Origin: Microbispora rosea subsp. aerata | GTDB lineage: Bacteria > Actinomycetota > Actinomycetes > Streptosporangiales > Streptosporangiaceae | Length of the DNA: 64,000 nt | Direction: 5' to 3' | Assembly (NCBI RefSeq): GCF_014647835.1 | Contig: NZ_BMPY01000002.1 | Location: 269,680 to 333,679, forward strand | Shown: positions 12,989-21,565 of the stretch, in pieces | How positions within the stretch are numbered: position 1 is the first letter of the stretch | Layout: each line of letters begins with the position of its first letter | Position numbers and translations under genes: made by a program | Notes under the pieces: generated by a model | What the model was told of the DNA's origin: nothing | Database searches by the model: none | Seen by the model: only the letters and a program-made list of their open reading frames with translations

Positions 12989-13567
12989 ATGGCCCGTCCC
13001 AAGCAGTTCGACCCCGAACGCGCCCTCGACGCCGCCATGGACGCCTTCTGGCGCAAGGGGTATGCGGCGACCTCCGCCCAGGACCTGGTGGACAGCACCG
13101 GGCTGGGGCGCGGGAGCCTGTACAACGCCTTCGCCAGCAAGCGCCGCCTCTTCCAGGACGTGCTCCGGCGGTACGAGGAGCGGCGGACGACCCGGCAGGA
13201 GGCGATCCTGGAGGGGCCCGGGGAGGTCCGGGAGCGGATCCGCGCGGTGATGATGACCGTCGTCGAGGAGGAGACCGCCGCCGGGGACGGCCGCCGGGGC
13301 TGCCTCGCGGTCAACGCCGCGGTGGAGCTGGCCGGAATCGACGCTGACGTCACCGCACAGGTGCGCCGCATCTTCGGCCGCGTGGAGGAGGCGCTGTACG
13401 GCGCGCTCGCCCGCGCCCAGCGGGACGGCGAGATCGGCCCGGACAAGGATCCGCGGGCGCTCGCGCAGTTCGTCCTCAACGCGATGTACGGCCTGAGGGT
13501 GCTGGGCAAGACCGCGGACCGCCGCACGCTCGTCGGCATCGTGGACACGACGCTGACGGCCCTTTGA
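12989..13567 (+). CDS. TetR/AcrR family transcriptional regulator
   Basis: Ligand-responsive repressor of unknown ligand. The 192-residue protein has a canonical N-terminal HTH (residues 8-55, including AFWRKGYAATSAQDLVDSTG and a recognition helix around RGSLYNAF) and a variable C-terminal helical domain (WHG/TetR_C type). It is followed 205 bp downstream by an NAD-dependent reductase in the same direction, and both upstream regions share a 12-base element, so the reductase is its probable target. Confidence 0.88.
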   Translation: MARPKQFDPERALDAAMDAFWRKGYAATSAQDLVDSTGLGRGSLYNAFASKRRLFQDVLRRYEERRTTRQEAILEGPGEVRERIRAVMMTVVEEETAAGDGRRGCLAVNAAVELAGIDADVTAQVRRIFGRVEEALYGALARAQRDGEIGPDKDPRALAQFVLNAMYGLRVLGKTADRRTLVGIVDTTLTAL

Positions 13568-13619
13568 CCGGCGGCCTCACACGGGAGCCGCCTCGGCCTG
13601 CTCCAATTCTTCAACAAAT

Positions 13620-13631
13620 ATTCCAAAACGT
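13620..13631. promoter_or_regulatory. Second copy of the TetR-linked element
   Basis: ATTCCAAAACGT matches the element at 12963-12974 at 10 of 12 positions and lies in an AT-rich island (13605-13635) that is the likely promoter of the downstream reductase. Confidence 0.35.
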
Positions 13632-13772
13632 TGGCCCGCACCGGCCAGGATGCGCCCGCCCGGGAGACCGCGCCCGGGGCGTCCGCCGGCTCCCGACCCG
13701 TCGCCGGGCTCCGACTTCCCGATCACTCCCGGTCCGCCCGGACCGACCGACCCCTTCCGGAGGAGCACACCC

Positions 13773-14654
13773 ATGACCACCGCCACGCCGAAGCCCACCG
13801 TCGCCGTCCTCGGCACCGGCGTCATCGGCTTCCCGATCGCCCGCAACCTCGCCCGGGCCGGCTTCCCGGTCCGGGCCTGGAACCGCACCCGCGCCAAGGC
13901 CGAACCACTCGCCGAGCACGGGGTGCACGTCGCGGACACCGCCGCCGAGGCCGTCGAGGGGGCCTCGATCGTGCTCACCGTCGTCAAGGACGGGCCCGCC
14001 GCGCTGGAGGCCGTCACCGCGGCCGCGCCCTCGCTCGCCGACGGCACGGTCTGGGTGCAGATGAGCACCGTCGGCGACGCCGTCGAGTCGCTGGCCGCCT
14101 TCGCCCGCGACCACCGCCTGGTCTTCGTCGACGCCCCCGTGCAGGGCACCCGCCAGCCCGCCGAGCAGGGCCAGCTCGTCGTCCTGGCCGCCGCCGCGCC
14201 CGAGGTGCGCGACACGCTCACCCCGCTCTTCGACGCCATCGGCAGGCGGACCCTGTGGGTGGCCGACGACGGCGGCAGCGGCGCCGCCAGCCGCCTCAAG
14301 CTGGTCCTCAACACCTGGGTGATCGCCCTCACCCACGGCGTTGGCGAGGCCCTCGCCCTCGCCAAGGGCCTCGGCGTCGACCCCAAGCATTTCGTCGACG
14401 TCGTCAGCGGCGGCCCGATGGACAGCGGATACTTCCAGGGCAAGTCCGCCGCGGTCCTCTCCGGCGACTACACGACCAGCTTCTCCGTGGACAACGCGGC
14501 CAAGGACGCCCGCCTCGTCCTCGAGGCCGCCCGGCGTGCGGGCGTCCGCATGGACCTGGTCGAGGCCGGCCACGCCCGCTTCGTCCGCGCCTCCGAGCTC
14601 GGCCACGGCGACAAGGACATGGCGGCCGGCTACTTCGCGAGCTTCGGCGATTGA
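13773..14654 (+). CDS. NAD(P)-dependent oxidoreductase, 3-hydroxyisobutyrate dehydrogenase family
   Basis: Beta-hydroxyacid dehydrogenase-fold enzyme; the substrate is not known. The 293-residue sequence has an N-terminal Rossmann motif (VLGTGVIGFPIARNL, residues 11-25), the family substrate/gate region FVDAPVQGT near 121, and the NAD_binding_11 C-terminal domain with the catalytic Lys region (GSGAASRLKLVLN) near 170. The ATG at 13773 has GGAGGAG eight bases upstream; the frame is open further upstream but lacks a site there. The stop codon abuts the right end of a decayed tnpB element, so the last few residues could have been altered by that insertion. Confidence 0.88.
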   Translation: MTTATPKPTVAVLGTGVIGFPIARNLARAGFPVRAWNRTRAKAEPLAEHGVHVADTAAEAVEGASIVLTVVKDGPAALEAVTAAAPSLADGTVWVQMSTVGDAVESLAAFARDHRLVFVDAPVQGTRQPAEQGQLVVLAAAAPEVRDTLTPLFDAIGRRTLWVADDGGSGAASRLKLVLNTWVIALTHGVGEALALAKGLGVDPKHFVDVVSGGPMDSGYFQGKSAAVLSGDYTTSFSVDNAAKDARLVLEAARRAGVRMDLVEAGHARFVRASELGHGDKDMAAGYFASFGD

Positions 14655-15045
14655 CTTCCTCCTCCCCCTGAGGGCGGGGGGTTCCCGCCCTCACGGGCTG
14701 GGCTTCCCGCTTCACCGCCGACCGCACCCGGGAGGACCCGGAATGTCTCACGTCCGCTCCGCAGGCCGACGCCGCTCGACCAGCGACCAGGATGTTCGCG
14801 GCGGCGTCGATGTCCCGATCGTGCCGGGTGCCGCAGGACGGGCACGTGCAGTGCCTCGTGCTCAACGACAGCTCGGCGAGCAGGTGCCCGCACGCCGGGC
14901 AGGTTTTGCTCGTGGGTGCCGGCGGTCGATCACGACCAGGCGGCGGCCATACCACTCACACTTGTATTCCAGCCGGCGACGGAACTCGCCCCACCCGCAG
15001 TCGGAGACGACGCGGGCCGGACGCCGGTTGCGGACCATGCCGCGC
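14655..15045 (-). pseudogene. Decayed IS605/IS1341-type tnpB fragment with right end
   Basis: Only about the last 125 codons of a TnpB (OrfB) protein remain. One frame (about 15038-14922) reads MVRNRR..SDCGWGEF..LEYKCEWYGRRLVVIDR. A second frame takes over at about 14913 with TSKTCPACGH, the second zinc-ribbon pair CPSCG, and the RuvC-III motif DRDIDAAANIL. A frameshift at 14913-14925 therefore breaks the gene, and the 5' part is missing beyond about 15045. The GC-rich hairpin ending in GGGGGAGGAAGTCA at 14655-14720 resembles the right end (omega-RNA region) of these elements and touches the stop codon of the neighbouring reductase. Confidence 0.8.
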
Positions 15046-15073
15046 GCGGCACGGCCGCGGGAAGGACGCGGCG

Positions 15074-15511
15074 TCAGCCGGCCATGGGCAGCGTGGGCCG
15101 GCCGGGCAGGCCGAGGATCGACTCGACCTCGCCGACGAACCTGTCGGCCTCCGCTATGATCTCCTCCGCGTCGTTCTGCGTGACGGCGCGGACCATGCCG
15201 GCCTCGGCCGCCGCACGCTTGGTCGCGCTCACCGCGAAGTAGGCCGCCCAGTCCGCGAGCTTGGGCTCGGCCTCCGGCAGCAGCTCCCAGGCGCTGCGCA
15301 GCCGCCGCCTGCGGCCGTCCAGGGGCCGCGGACGGGCCGCGAGGATCCCGGCGGCCGCGCGGAGGGCCGCCAGATGGGCCGACACGTAGCGGTCGGCGGG
15401 AGTCGGCCCGACGGTGGCGTCGGCGAGGCATGCCCTGGCGTCCGCGAGATGTGCCAGGACCGCCTGCGAGAGCCGGGGTCCGCTCTTCTGATCGTCGTTC
15501 TGCTCAGTCAT
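15074..15511 (-). CDS. SAV_6107-family HEPN domain protein
   Basis: Small helical protein of the actinobacterial SAV_6107 HEPN group; its function is not established. At 145 residues it is almost entirely alpha-helical, with LADARACLADA near the start and EEIIAEADRFVGEVESIL at the end. The ATG at 15511 (MTEQNDDQKSG) has AAGGAG six bases upstream and is preferred over an in-frame codon 24 residues earlier. Two LexA-like palindromes lie 270-325 bases upstream, which raises the possibility that it belongs to the DNA-damage regulon. No DNA polymerase gene is adjacent. Confidence 0.75.
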   Translation of the reverse strand: MTEQNDDQKSGPRLSQAVLAHLADARACLADATVGPTPADRYVSAHLAALRAAAGILAARPRPLDGRRRRLRSAWELLPEAEPKLADWAAYFAVSATKRAAAEAGMVRAVTQNDAEEIIAEADRFVGEVESILGLPGRPTLPMAG

Positions 15512-15779
15512 GCCCGTCTCCTTGAGTCGTGGCACCCCGGCGAAGGTCGCCGGTGACTTCACAGTCGCAGATCGCACCGACAATTTCGCCGGCCGGGCGA
15601 TCCCGCGAACCGCTCGAGGTCGCCCGACGCTGTCTCAGGCTCCCGTGGGCGGCCGGACGAGGAGCTTCCCCTCTCCCCGTCCGGCCCACGCCGCGGGCCG
15701 TGCCGCATTCGTCTCCGCCGACGACGAAGGCACGAATCCAACGGGGTGGGCGCGAGCCGCGAGTCCCACGCCCACTCCC

Positions 15780-15795
15780 TCGAACATAGATTCGA
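15780..15795. promoter_or_regulatory. LexA-like SOS box 1
   Basis: TCGAACATAGATTCGA matches the actinobacterial LexA consensus TCGAACATATGTTCGA at 14 of 16 positions. It lies in an AT-rich dip between the HEPN and L,D-transpeptidase genes, 40 bases from a second box. Confidence 0.6.
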
Positions 15796-15819
15796 TCATG
15801 TTACCTGTCAAGGATGTCA

Positions 15820-15835
15820 ACGAATACATGTTCGA
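15820..15835. promoter_or_regulatory. LexA-like SOS box 2
   Basis: ACGAATACATGTTCGA matches the same consensus at 13 of 16 positions. Two tandem boxes 40 bp apart are unlikely by chance in a 70% GC genome. The rest of the 520-bp gap (15512-16031) shows no gene; a GC-rich hairpin near 15895-15925 may terminate the leftward L,D-transpeptidase transcript. Confidence 0.55.
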
Positions 15836-16031
15836 GGATCGCGTCACACACACCGGGCGGGAGACGGCGAAGGGCCCCGCACGATCACCTCGCGCGAGGC
15901 CCCTCCGGGAGGGCCGCCGGTGCGTCGTCCACCACCGTTCGCCGGGGTGGAGGGTGCGGAGCGGAAGGGAGTGAAGACCGCGGGCCTCCTTCCGGCGCAG
16001 CGACCGAGCGCCAGGGTCCGTGGACACCCGG

Positions 16032-16946
16032 CTAGCGCCGGAAAGCGCCTCTGACGTGCACCGGGACGCCCTTGCCGAGCATGCCGGGCAGGATCTCGGC
16101 CACGTTCATGGGCAGGCGCACGCAGCCGTGCGACGCGGGGTAGAGCGGCACCGACAACGCGCCGTGCAGCGCGATGCCGCCGTTGAAGAAGATGGGGTTG
16201 TAGAGCCGGCCGAGGTAGGACCGGTGCCAGCCCTTGACCCGCCAAGTGGTCGCGTAGTCGCCGGTCGGCGTGCGGGCGCTGCCGGAAAACCGCTGCCGCC
16301 TGCCGTTCCAGACGGCGTACTCGGTGTAGGGGATGCCGCTGCCGCTGGAGATGTGGCTGATCAGCACCGGCGCGCCGCCCTTGTACAAGACCATCACCTG
16401 CGTGGTCAGGTTCACCTCGACGCGGGTCGCCTTGCCCCTGGGCACCAGGACCTTGGGCGCGCGGGGGTTCTCCAGCGCCTTCCAGGTGCGGGCGGTGATC
16501 GTGCTGGTCGGCTTGATGCCCTGCACCTTCTGGAACGCCCAGACGGCCGTCAGCGTGCCGCCGCCGTACCGGCCGTCGATCTTGCCGGGCACGTACCCGA
16601 GCTCCTTGAGCCGGGCCTGCAGCGCCTTCACCGCGGAGCCCTTGGCGCCGAGCCGGAGCGTCTTGCCGGGCGCGGTGAACGGCGCGTAGGCCGGACGGGC
16701 GGCGACGGTGTCCCGCGCCGGGAGCGCCGAGGCCCCCGCCGAGACCCCCGCCAAGGCGCCGGACGACACCGAGGACACCGGGGACGCCGCGAGCACCGTC
16801 CCCGTGGTCACCGCCCCAGCCGGCACGGCGGTGCGCGCCTGCGCCGCCGTGCCGGTGACGCCCATCGCCGCGGCGACCGTCGCGAACGTCACGGCCCCCG
16901 CCGCGACGCGCGTGGCCGCGGCCAGTCGCCGTCGACCCCTCATCAT
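16032..16946 (-). CDS. Secreted L,D-transpeptidase with peptidoglycan-binding domain
   Basis: Likely forms 3-3 cross-links in peptidoglycan outside the membrane. The 304-residue protein starts with a signal peptide (MMRGRRRLAAATRV then a hydrophobic stretch, cleavage probably after TAAQA). It continues with a PG_binding_1 repeat (LRLGAKGSAVKALQARLKEL, then GRYGGGTLTAVWAFQ) and ends with a YkuD domain whose catalytic motif is HGALSVPLYPASHGCVRLP. I chose the ATG at 16946 because GAGGGG lies six bases upstream. The neighbouring ybaK gene is divergent. Confidence 0.93.
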   Translation of the reverse strand: MMRGRRRLAAATRVAAGAVTFATVAAAMGVTGTAAQARTAVPAGAVTTGTVLAASPVSSVSSGALAGVSAGASALPARDTVAARPAYAPFTAPGKTLRLGAKGSAVKALQARLKELGYVPGKIDGRYGGGTLTAVWAFQKVQGIKPTSTITARTWKALENPRAPKVLVPRGKATRVEVNLTTQVMVLYKGGAPVLISHISSGSGIPYTEYAVWNGRRQRFSGSARTPTGDYATTWRVKGWHRSYLGRLYNPIFFNGGIALHGALSVPLYPASHGCVRLPMNVAEILPGMLGKGVPVHVRGAFRR

Positions 16947-17059
16947 GACCAACCCCTCATAAGCCCGATTCACGATCAAAGGACTCACCCTACGGTCCGA
17001 TTGTGAGCCGCGTGATCGTAAGTGGCCATAATCAGCCCTCTATGTCCTCCCAATCCGTT

Positions 17060-17074
17060 TAGAGTTGCCGGGTG
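17060..17074 (+). promoter_or_regulatory. Leaderless promoter of the YbaK gene
   Basis: TAGAGT at 17060-17065 is followed by exactly six bases and then the GTG start. The first transcribed base would be the start codon itself, and there is no ribosome site. Confidence 0.65.
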
Positions 17075-17548
17075 GCAGAAAAGTTGCATCCGAACGTCGT
17101 CCGGGTTCAGGAGGCCCTGCGGGCCCACCAGGTGGCGGGCGAGGTCGTCGTGCTCGACGAGGCCGCCCCGACGGCCGCCACGGCGGCGGCCCAGCTCGGC
17201 TGTGAGGTGGGCGCGATCGCCAACAGCCTGATCTTCGACGCGGACGGCGCCCCGCTGCTGGTGCTGACCAGCGGCGCGCATCGTGTGAACACCGATCTGG
17301 TCGCCCGGCTCGTCGGCGCGGCGAAGGTGCGGAGGGCCACCCCGGAGTTCGTCCGCGAGCACACCGGGCAGCCCATCGGCGGCGTCGCCCCGGTCGGGCA
17401 CCCCGCGCCGGTGCGGACGCTGGTGGACACCTGGCTGAGCAAGCACAATGTGGTGTGGGCCGCCGCGGGGCACCCCCACACGGTCTTCCCCACGTCGTAC
17501 GAGGAGCTGCTGCGCATCACCGGGGGCACCGCCGCCGAGGTGGAGTGA
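17072..17548 (+). CDS. YbaK/EbsC-family prolyl-tRNA deacylase-like protein
   Basis: Predicted trans-editing hydrolase that clears mischarged aminoacyl-tRNA. The 158-residue sequence carries the family features: the conserved Lys of CEVGAIANSLIFD (here Asn replaces Lys at the usual K position, which some actinobacterial members show), GGVAPVGHP near residue 107, and AAGHPHTVFPTS near 130. The start is GTG with a TAGAGT box six bases upstream, giving a leaderless mRNA. It stands upstream of a GNAT gene with its own leaderless promoter. Which tRNA it edits cannot be told from sequence. Confidence 0.85.
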   Translation: MAEKLHPNVVRVQEALRAHQVAGEVVVLDEAAPTAATAAAQLGCEVGAIANSLIFDADGAPLLVLTSGAHRVNTDLVARLVGAAKVRRATPEFVREHTGQPIGGVAPVGHPAPVRTLVDTWLSKHNVVWAAAGHPHTVFPTSYEELLRITGGTAAEVE

Positions 17549-17578
17549 CGCTGCCGGACCGGCCCGGCGTCGTTTTGC

Positions 17579-17593
17579 TAGTGTGCGACGGTG
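17579..17593 (+). promoter_or_regulatory. Leaderless promoter of the GNAT gene
   Basis: TAGTGT at 17579-17584, six bases, then GTG at 17591. The geometry is the same as for the gene upstream. Confidence 0.6.
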
Positions 17594-18187
17594 ATCCAAC
17601 TGCGACGCGTGGGCCCCGACCAGTTCAGGGCGGTGCTGGACACCGTGCTGGATGTCTACACGGTCGCCATGCGCCCGCCGTCGGACCAGCTCGCGGGGCG
17701 CATGGCGATCATGCGTAACCACGCCACCTATCCCGACTTCGACTGCGTGCTCGCGGAGGACGCGCAGGCGCCCGGCGGCGTCGCCGGCTTCGCGTACGGC
17801 TTCCACGGCGGCCGCGGGCAGTGGTGGCACGACGTCGTGCGCGGGGCGCTGCAGGACCGGGCCGGGCCGGTGGTGGCCGAGGACTGGTTCGGCGACGCCC
17901 TGGAGATCGCGGAGATCCACGTGCGCCCCGAATACCAGGGCCGGGGGATCGGCCGGCGGCTGATTCACACGTTGTGCGAGGGCCGCCCGGAGCGCACGGC
18001 CGTGCTGTCGACGCACGACGCCCCCACGGTGGCCCGGCGCCTCTACCGGGACGTCGGGTTCGCGGATCTGATGACCCGGTTCGTCTTCCCCGGCGGCTAC
18101 GAGGAGTACGTCATCGCCGGGGTGCGGCTGCCGCTGCCCGAGCGCGGGCCCCGCGAGGTCCGAAAGGACAGCCCCCGCGAGGGCTGA
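17591..18187 (+). CDS. GNAT-family N-acetyltransferase
   Basis: Acetyl-CoA-dependent acyltransferase of unknown substrate. In the 198-residue protein the acetyl-CoA pyrophosphate loop is RPEYQGRGIGRRL near residue 115, preceded by the core strand LEIAEIHV. The gene occupies the same place, beside metF and the polyprenyl synthase, as Rv2170 in mycobacteria, a GNAT protein, so orthology is plausible. It converges on metF with only 14 bases between stop codons. Confidence 0.82.
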   Translation: MIQLRRVGPDQFRAVLDTVLDVYTVAMRPPSDQLAGRMAIMRNHATYPDFDCVLAEDAQAPGGVAGFAYGFHGGRGQWWHDVVRGALQDRAGPVVAEDWFGDALEIAEIHVRPEYQGRGIGRRLIHTLCEGRPERTAVLSTHDAPTVARRLYRDVGFADLMTRFVFPGGYEEYVIAGVRLPLPERGPREVRKDSPREG

Positions 18188-18201
18188 GCGGGCCGCCCGG
18201 C

Positions 18202-19131
18202 TCAGCTCGCGACGGCGGCGGGCACGCCGTGCAGCGCCCGGAACACCTCGCGGGTCGCGCTCGACCGGTTGAAGGTGATGAAGTGGATCCCGGGCGCGCC
18301 CTCGTCGAGCAGCTTGCGGCACAGCTCGACGGCGTGCTCGATCCCGAGGCGGCGCACGGCGGCCGGGTCGTCGGCGACGGCCTGGAACCGCTCGGCCACC
18401 TCGGGCGGGAACGGCGCGCCGGAAAGCTGCTCCGACCTGGCGATCGTGCTCATCTGCGTGACGGGCATGATGCCGGGGATGATCGGGGTGTCGCACCCGT
18501 GGGCCGCCACGCGGTCGCGCAGCCGCAGGTAGTCCTCCGCCCTGAAGAACATCTGGGTGATCGCGAAGTCGGCGCCGGCCCGGCACTTCTGGACGAAATA
18601 CTTGGTGTCCGACTCGATCGTCGCCGACCTGGGGTGCTTGTACGGGAAGGCCGCCACTCCCACGCAGAAGTCGCCCGACTGGCGGATCAGCCGCACCAGC
18701 TCCTCGGCGTACATCACGCCCTCGGGGTGCCTGACCCACTCGTCCAGGGGGTTGCCGCCGGGCGGGTCGCCGCGTACGGCGAGGATGTTGCGCACGCCCG
18801 CGTCGGCGAACCTCCCGATGAGGTGGCGCAGCTCGCGGATCGAGTGGTCGACCGCGGTGAAGTGCGCGACCGGGGTCAGCGTCGTCTCGTGCGCCAGCCG
18901 CTCGACGACGCCCACCGTGCGGTCGCGGGTGGAGCCGCCCGCGCCGTACGTCACGGAGACGAACGTGGGACGCAGCGCCTCCAGCTCGCGGATCGCCCGC
19001 CAGAGCTGGCGCTCCCCCTCGTCGGTCTTCGGGGGGAAGAACTCGAACGAGAACGAGCGCTCGCCCGCGGCCAGCAGTTCGCGGACCGTCGGGACGCGAT
19101 CAGGAAGCCGCGAGGGCAGACCGAGAGCCAT
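18202..19131 (-). CDS. metF: Methylenetetrahydrofolate reductase
   Basis: Flavoprotein that reduces 5,10-methylene-THF to 5-methyl-THF for methionine synthesis. The 309-residue TIM barrel begins [14 protein letters not shown] (with the catalytic Glu), has [14 protein letters not shown] near residue 57, [10 protein letters not shown] near 110, and ends [13 protein letters not shown]. The start at 19131 (MALGLPSRL) is supported by a TAATCT box seven bases upstream, so the mRNA is probably leaderless. An ATG 13 codons upstream is less likely. Confidence 0.94.
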   Translation of the reverse strand: MALGLPSRLPDRVPTVRELLAAGERSFSFEFFPPKTDEGERQLWRAIRELEALRPTFVSVTYGAGGSTRDRTVGVVERLAHETTLTPVAHFTAVDHSIRELRHLIGRFADAGVRNILAVRGDPPGGNPLDEWVRHPEGVMYAEELVRLIRQSGDFCVGVAAFPYKHPRSATIESDTKYFVQKCRAGADFAITQMFFRAEDYLRLRDRVAAHGCDTPIIPGIMPVTQMSTIARSEQLSGAPFPPEVAERFQAVADDPAAVRRLGIEHAVELCRKLLDEGAPGIHFITFNRSSATREVFRALHGVPAAVAS

Positions 19132-19268
19132 ACAGGAGAGATTACAGCGCCGCGCATTCCCGATGCTCACGATCTTGCTATATGGACATTTGGCCTTACA
19201 AGGCGAGTTAACCCATAAAAGGGGATCTGCTGATGAGTGCCCGGATCAAGGCCGGTTAGTCTCAGAGC
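19132..19268. promoter_or_regulatory. Divergent leaderless promoters of metF and the polyprenyl synthase
   Basis: Leftward: TAATCT (19144-19139) then seven bases to the metF ATG. Rightward: TAGTCT (19257-19262) then six bases to the ATG at 19269. Neither gene has a ribosome-binding site. Confidence 0.6.
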
Positions 19269-20336
19269 ATGACCGCTTCCGCCGCCTCGCTCGATTCCAT
19301 CCGTACGGAGGTGGACCGCGCACTCCGGGAGTTCCTCGACCGGCAGCGACCACACTTCGGTGACCCCCATCTGGCCGCCCTGCTGTCCGCCGCGGAAGAC
19401 TTCCTGGCGGGCGGGAAACGGCTGCGGCCCGCCTTCTGTCACTGGGGGTGGCGCGCCGCCGGCGGCGGTGACGACCCCGGGCTGCACTTCGCGGCCGCCT
19501 CCCTGGAGCTGCTCCAGGCCAGCGCGCTCATCCACGACGACGTCATGGACGCCAGCGACGTGCGCCGGGGCATGCCGTCGGCGCACCGCAGGTTCGAACG
19601 CATGCACACCGAGGCGGGCTGGCACGGCTCCGCGCGGCAGTTCGGCGAGGGCTCGGCCGTGCTGCTGGGAAACCTGCTGCTGGTGTGGGCCGGGGAGATG
19701 TGGCGCACCAGCGGCCTGGCGCCCGAGGCCCTCGCCGTCGCCCAGCCGATGCACGACTACATGCTCACCGAGCTGATGTGCGGGCAGTACCTCGACCTGC
19801 TCGAACAGGCGCAGGGCGAGAGCACGTTCGACAGCGCGCTGCGGGTGGCCCTCTACAAGAGCGGCAAATACTCGGTCGAGCAGCCGCTGCGGCTCGGGCT
19901 CGTCCTCGCCGCCCGGGCCCAGCACCCGTGGATCGACCGGCTCTGCGTGCAGTACGGCCAGCAGGTGGGCATCGCCTTCCAGCTCCGCGACGACATCCTC
20001 GGCGTGTTCGGCGACCCGGCGGAGACCGGCAAGCCCGCCGGGGACGACCTGCGCGAGGGCAAGCGGACCGTCCTGATCGCCCGCGCGCTCGCCCTGGCCA
20101 CCCCCGCCCAGGCGGAGGTCATCGGAGCCCTGCTCGGCCATCCCGAGCTGGACGCCGAGGGGATCGAGCGGCTGCGCACGGTGATCGAGGACACCGGCGC
20201 GCCGTCGGCGTGCGAGGACATGATCAAGCGCTATCTCGACGGCGCGCTGCACGCCCTCGACCAGGCGCCGATCGAGGAGGACGCCCGCGCGGCGCTGGCC
20301 GCCCTGGCGGTCGCCGCCACCTCCCGCCGCACCTGA
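19269..20336 (+). CDS. Polyprenyl (geranylgeranyl-type) diphosphate synthase
   Basis: Chain-elongating trans-prenyltransferase. In the 355-residue protein the first aspartate-rich motif is HDDVMDASD near residue 93 and the second is FQLRDDILGVFGD near 240, with the conserved KR of GKRLRP near 57 and the KT/KPAGDD region. The chain length cannot be read with certainty. The gene matches idsA2 (Rv2173) by position beside metF. Three 20-bp repeats lie just downstream, before the convergent thiE. Confidence 0.9.
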   Translation: MTASAASLDSIRTEVDRALREFLDRQRPHFGDPHLAALLSAAEDFLAGGKRLRPAFCHWGWRAAGGGDDPGLHFAAASLELLQASALIHDDVMDASDVRRGMPSAHRRFERMHTEAGWHGSARQFGEGSAVLLGNLLLVWAGEMWRTSGLAPEALAVAQPMHDYMLTELMCGQYLDLLEQAQGESTFDSALRVALYKSGKYSVEQPLRLGLVLAARAQHPWIDRLCVQYGQQVGIAFQLRDDILGVFGDPAETGKPAGDDLREGKRTVLIARALALATPAQAEVIGALLGHPELDAEGIERLRTVIEDTGAPSACEDMIKRYLDGALHALDQAPIEEDARAALAALAVAATSRRT

Positions 20337-20388
20337 CGGGCGGCGCGGCCGGACCCGCGGCTGCCGCGAGCCGCCGCTCCGCACCCGG

Positions 20389-20459
20389 CCGTCCCGCTCC
20401 CCGGCGAGAACCCGTCCCGTTCTCCCGGCGAGGACTCGCCGTCCCGCTCCCCCGGCGAG
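20389..20459. repeat. Three short direct repeats between convergent genes
   Basis: CCGTCCCGCTCCCCGGCGAG at 20389-20408 recurs with small changes at 20412-20432 and 20439-20459. Together they fill the gap between the synthase and thiE stop codons and may act in termination. Confidence 0.55.
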
Positions 20460-20462
20460 GGG

Positions 20463-21116
20463 TCAGAGCGGGACGGCGGACAGCCGGGCCTTGAGCGCGG
20501 CGGCGGCGGCGCCGGGGTCGTCGGCCTCGGTGATCGCGCGGACGACGACGGCACGGCGGACGCCGTGCGCCATCACCTCGTCGAGGTTGCCCAGGTCGAT
20601 GCCGCCGATGCCGAACCACGGCCGGTCGGCGCCGAGACGCGCGGCGTGCTCGAGCAGCGCGGGGCCGGGCGCGGGACGGCCGGGCTTGGTGGGCGTGGGC
20701 CAGATCGGACCACAGCAGAAGTAGTCCACGCCCGGCTCCACCGCGGCGGCCGACGCCTCGTCCGCCGAGTGCGTGGACCTGCCGATGAGCACGTCGGGCC
20801 CGAGGATCTCCCGGGCCACCGGGACCGGCAGGTCGTCCTGACCCAGGTGCAGGATGTCGGGCCGGGCGGCGTAGGCCACGTCCGCCCGGTCGTTGACCGC
20901 CAGCAGCGCGCCGTGCCGGTCGCAGGCCGCGCGGAAGACCGCGAGCAGGTCAAGCTCCTCGCGCGCCTCCAGGCCCTTCTCCCTGAGCTGGACGATGTCC
21001 ACCCCGCCGGCCAGGACCGCGTCGAGGAACTCCTCCAGGTCGCCGCGGTCCCTTCTGCCGTCAGTGCAGAGGTAGAGCCTGGCCTGCGCGAGCCGCTGTC
21101 GCCGGGTGTCGTTCAC
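20463..21116 (-). CDS. thiE: Thiamine-phosphate synthase
   Basis: Joins HMP-PP and thiazole phosphate to thiamine phosphate. The 217-residue TIM barrel has VQLREKGL near residue 41, AVNDRADVA near 74, HLGQDDLPV near 90, the [10 protein letters not shown] loop near 135 and the GIGGIDLGN phosphate site near 170. The GTG start at 21116 is preceded by CATTGT and exactly six bases, so it is probably leaderless. Unlike thiO-thiS-thiG 2 kb away it shows no TPP riboswitch. Confidence 0.93.
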   Translation of the reverse strand: MNDTRRQRLAQARLYLCTDGRRDRGDLEEFLDAVLAGGVDIVQLREKGLEAREELDLLAVFRAACDRHGALLAVNDRADVAYAARPDILHLGQDDLPVPVAREILGPDVLIGRSTHSADEASAAAVEPGVDYFCCGPIWPTPTKPGRPAPGPALLEHAARLGADRPWFGIGGIDLGNLDEVMAHGVRRAVVVRAITEADDPGAAAAALKARLSAVPL

Positions 21117-21144
21117 CCGACCACAATGCCATGCCGCGGGACGG

Positions 21145-21522
21145 TCAGAAGCCCAGGGCCTGCGCCCTGCGCTTGACCTCGGTGTGGCGGCCCTTCACGA
21201 TCGCCTCGATCGGAGACCCCGGCAGCGAGTCGTCCGGGGTGAACAGCCACCGGATCGACTCCACCTCGTCGTATCCGGCGTCGGACAGCACGGTGAGCGT
21301 GCCGGGCAGGCCCTTGAGGATCTCACCGCCGGCGATGAACACCGCCGGGATCTGCGGCTCGCCGCTTCCGCCCCGCCGTACGCCGACGAGCTTCTTGTCC
21401 TTGAGGAGTTGCTTGGCGCGGCCGACGCTGAGCCCCAGCTGCTTGGCGGCCTCCGAGAGGGGGAGCCACTCCCCTACGAGCTGGTCGGTCTCCCGGTCGA
21501 TCTGCGCAACAGTAAGCGTCAC
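21145..21522 (-). CDS. Rv2175c-type DNA-binding protein
   Basis: A 125-residue winged-helix DNA-binding protein of the Rv2175c family. The N-terminal helix-turn-helix is [20 protein letters not shown] (residues 20-39), followed by the family C-terminal domain with [16 protein letters not shown]. In mycobacteria Rv2175c is a substrate of the PknL kinase; a PknL-like gene lies 4 kb away here, so a similar pairing is likely. The start is GTG with TAATGG seven bases upstream. The conserved N-terminal Thr seen in mycobacterial protein (T9) may correspond to Thr2 or Thr4 here. Confidence 0.88.
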   Translation of the reverse strand: MTLTVAQIDRETDQLVGEWLPLSEAAKQLGLSVGRAKQLLKDKKLVGVRRGGSGEPQIPAVFIAGGEILKGLPGTLTVLSDAGYDEVESIRWLFTPDDSLPGSPIEAIVKGRHTEVKRRAQALGF

Positions 21523-21565
21523 GGAACCACCATTACCACAGCCGAGCTGCCAGGAAACACCTCGA

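Noticed and set aside
15512-15779. Remnant of a dinB-type polymerase upstream of the HEPN gene
   Set aside because: None of the frames shows polymerase Y motifs; only the LexA-like boxes hint at a former SOS gene.
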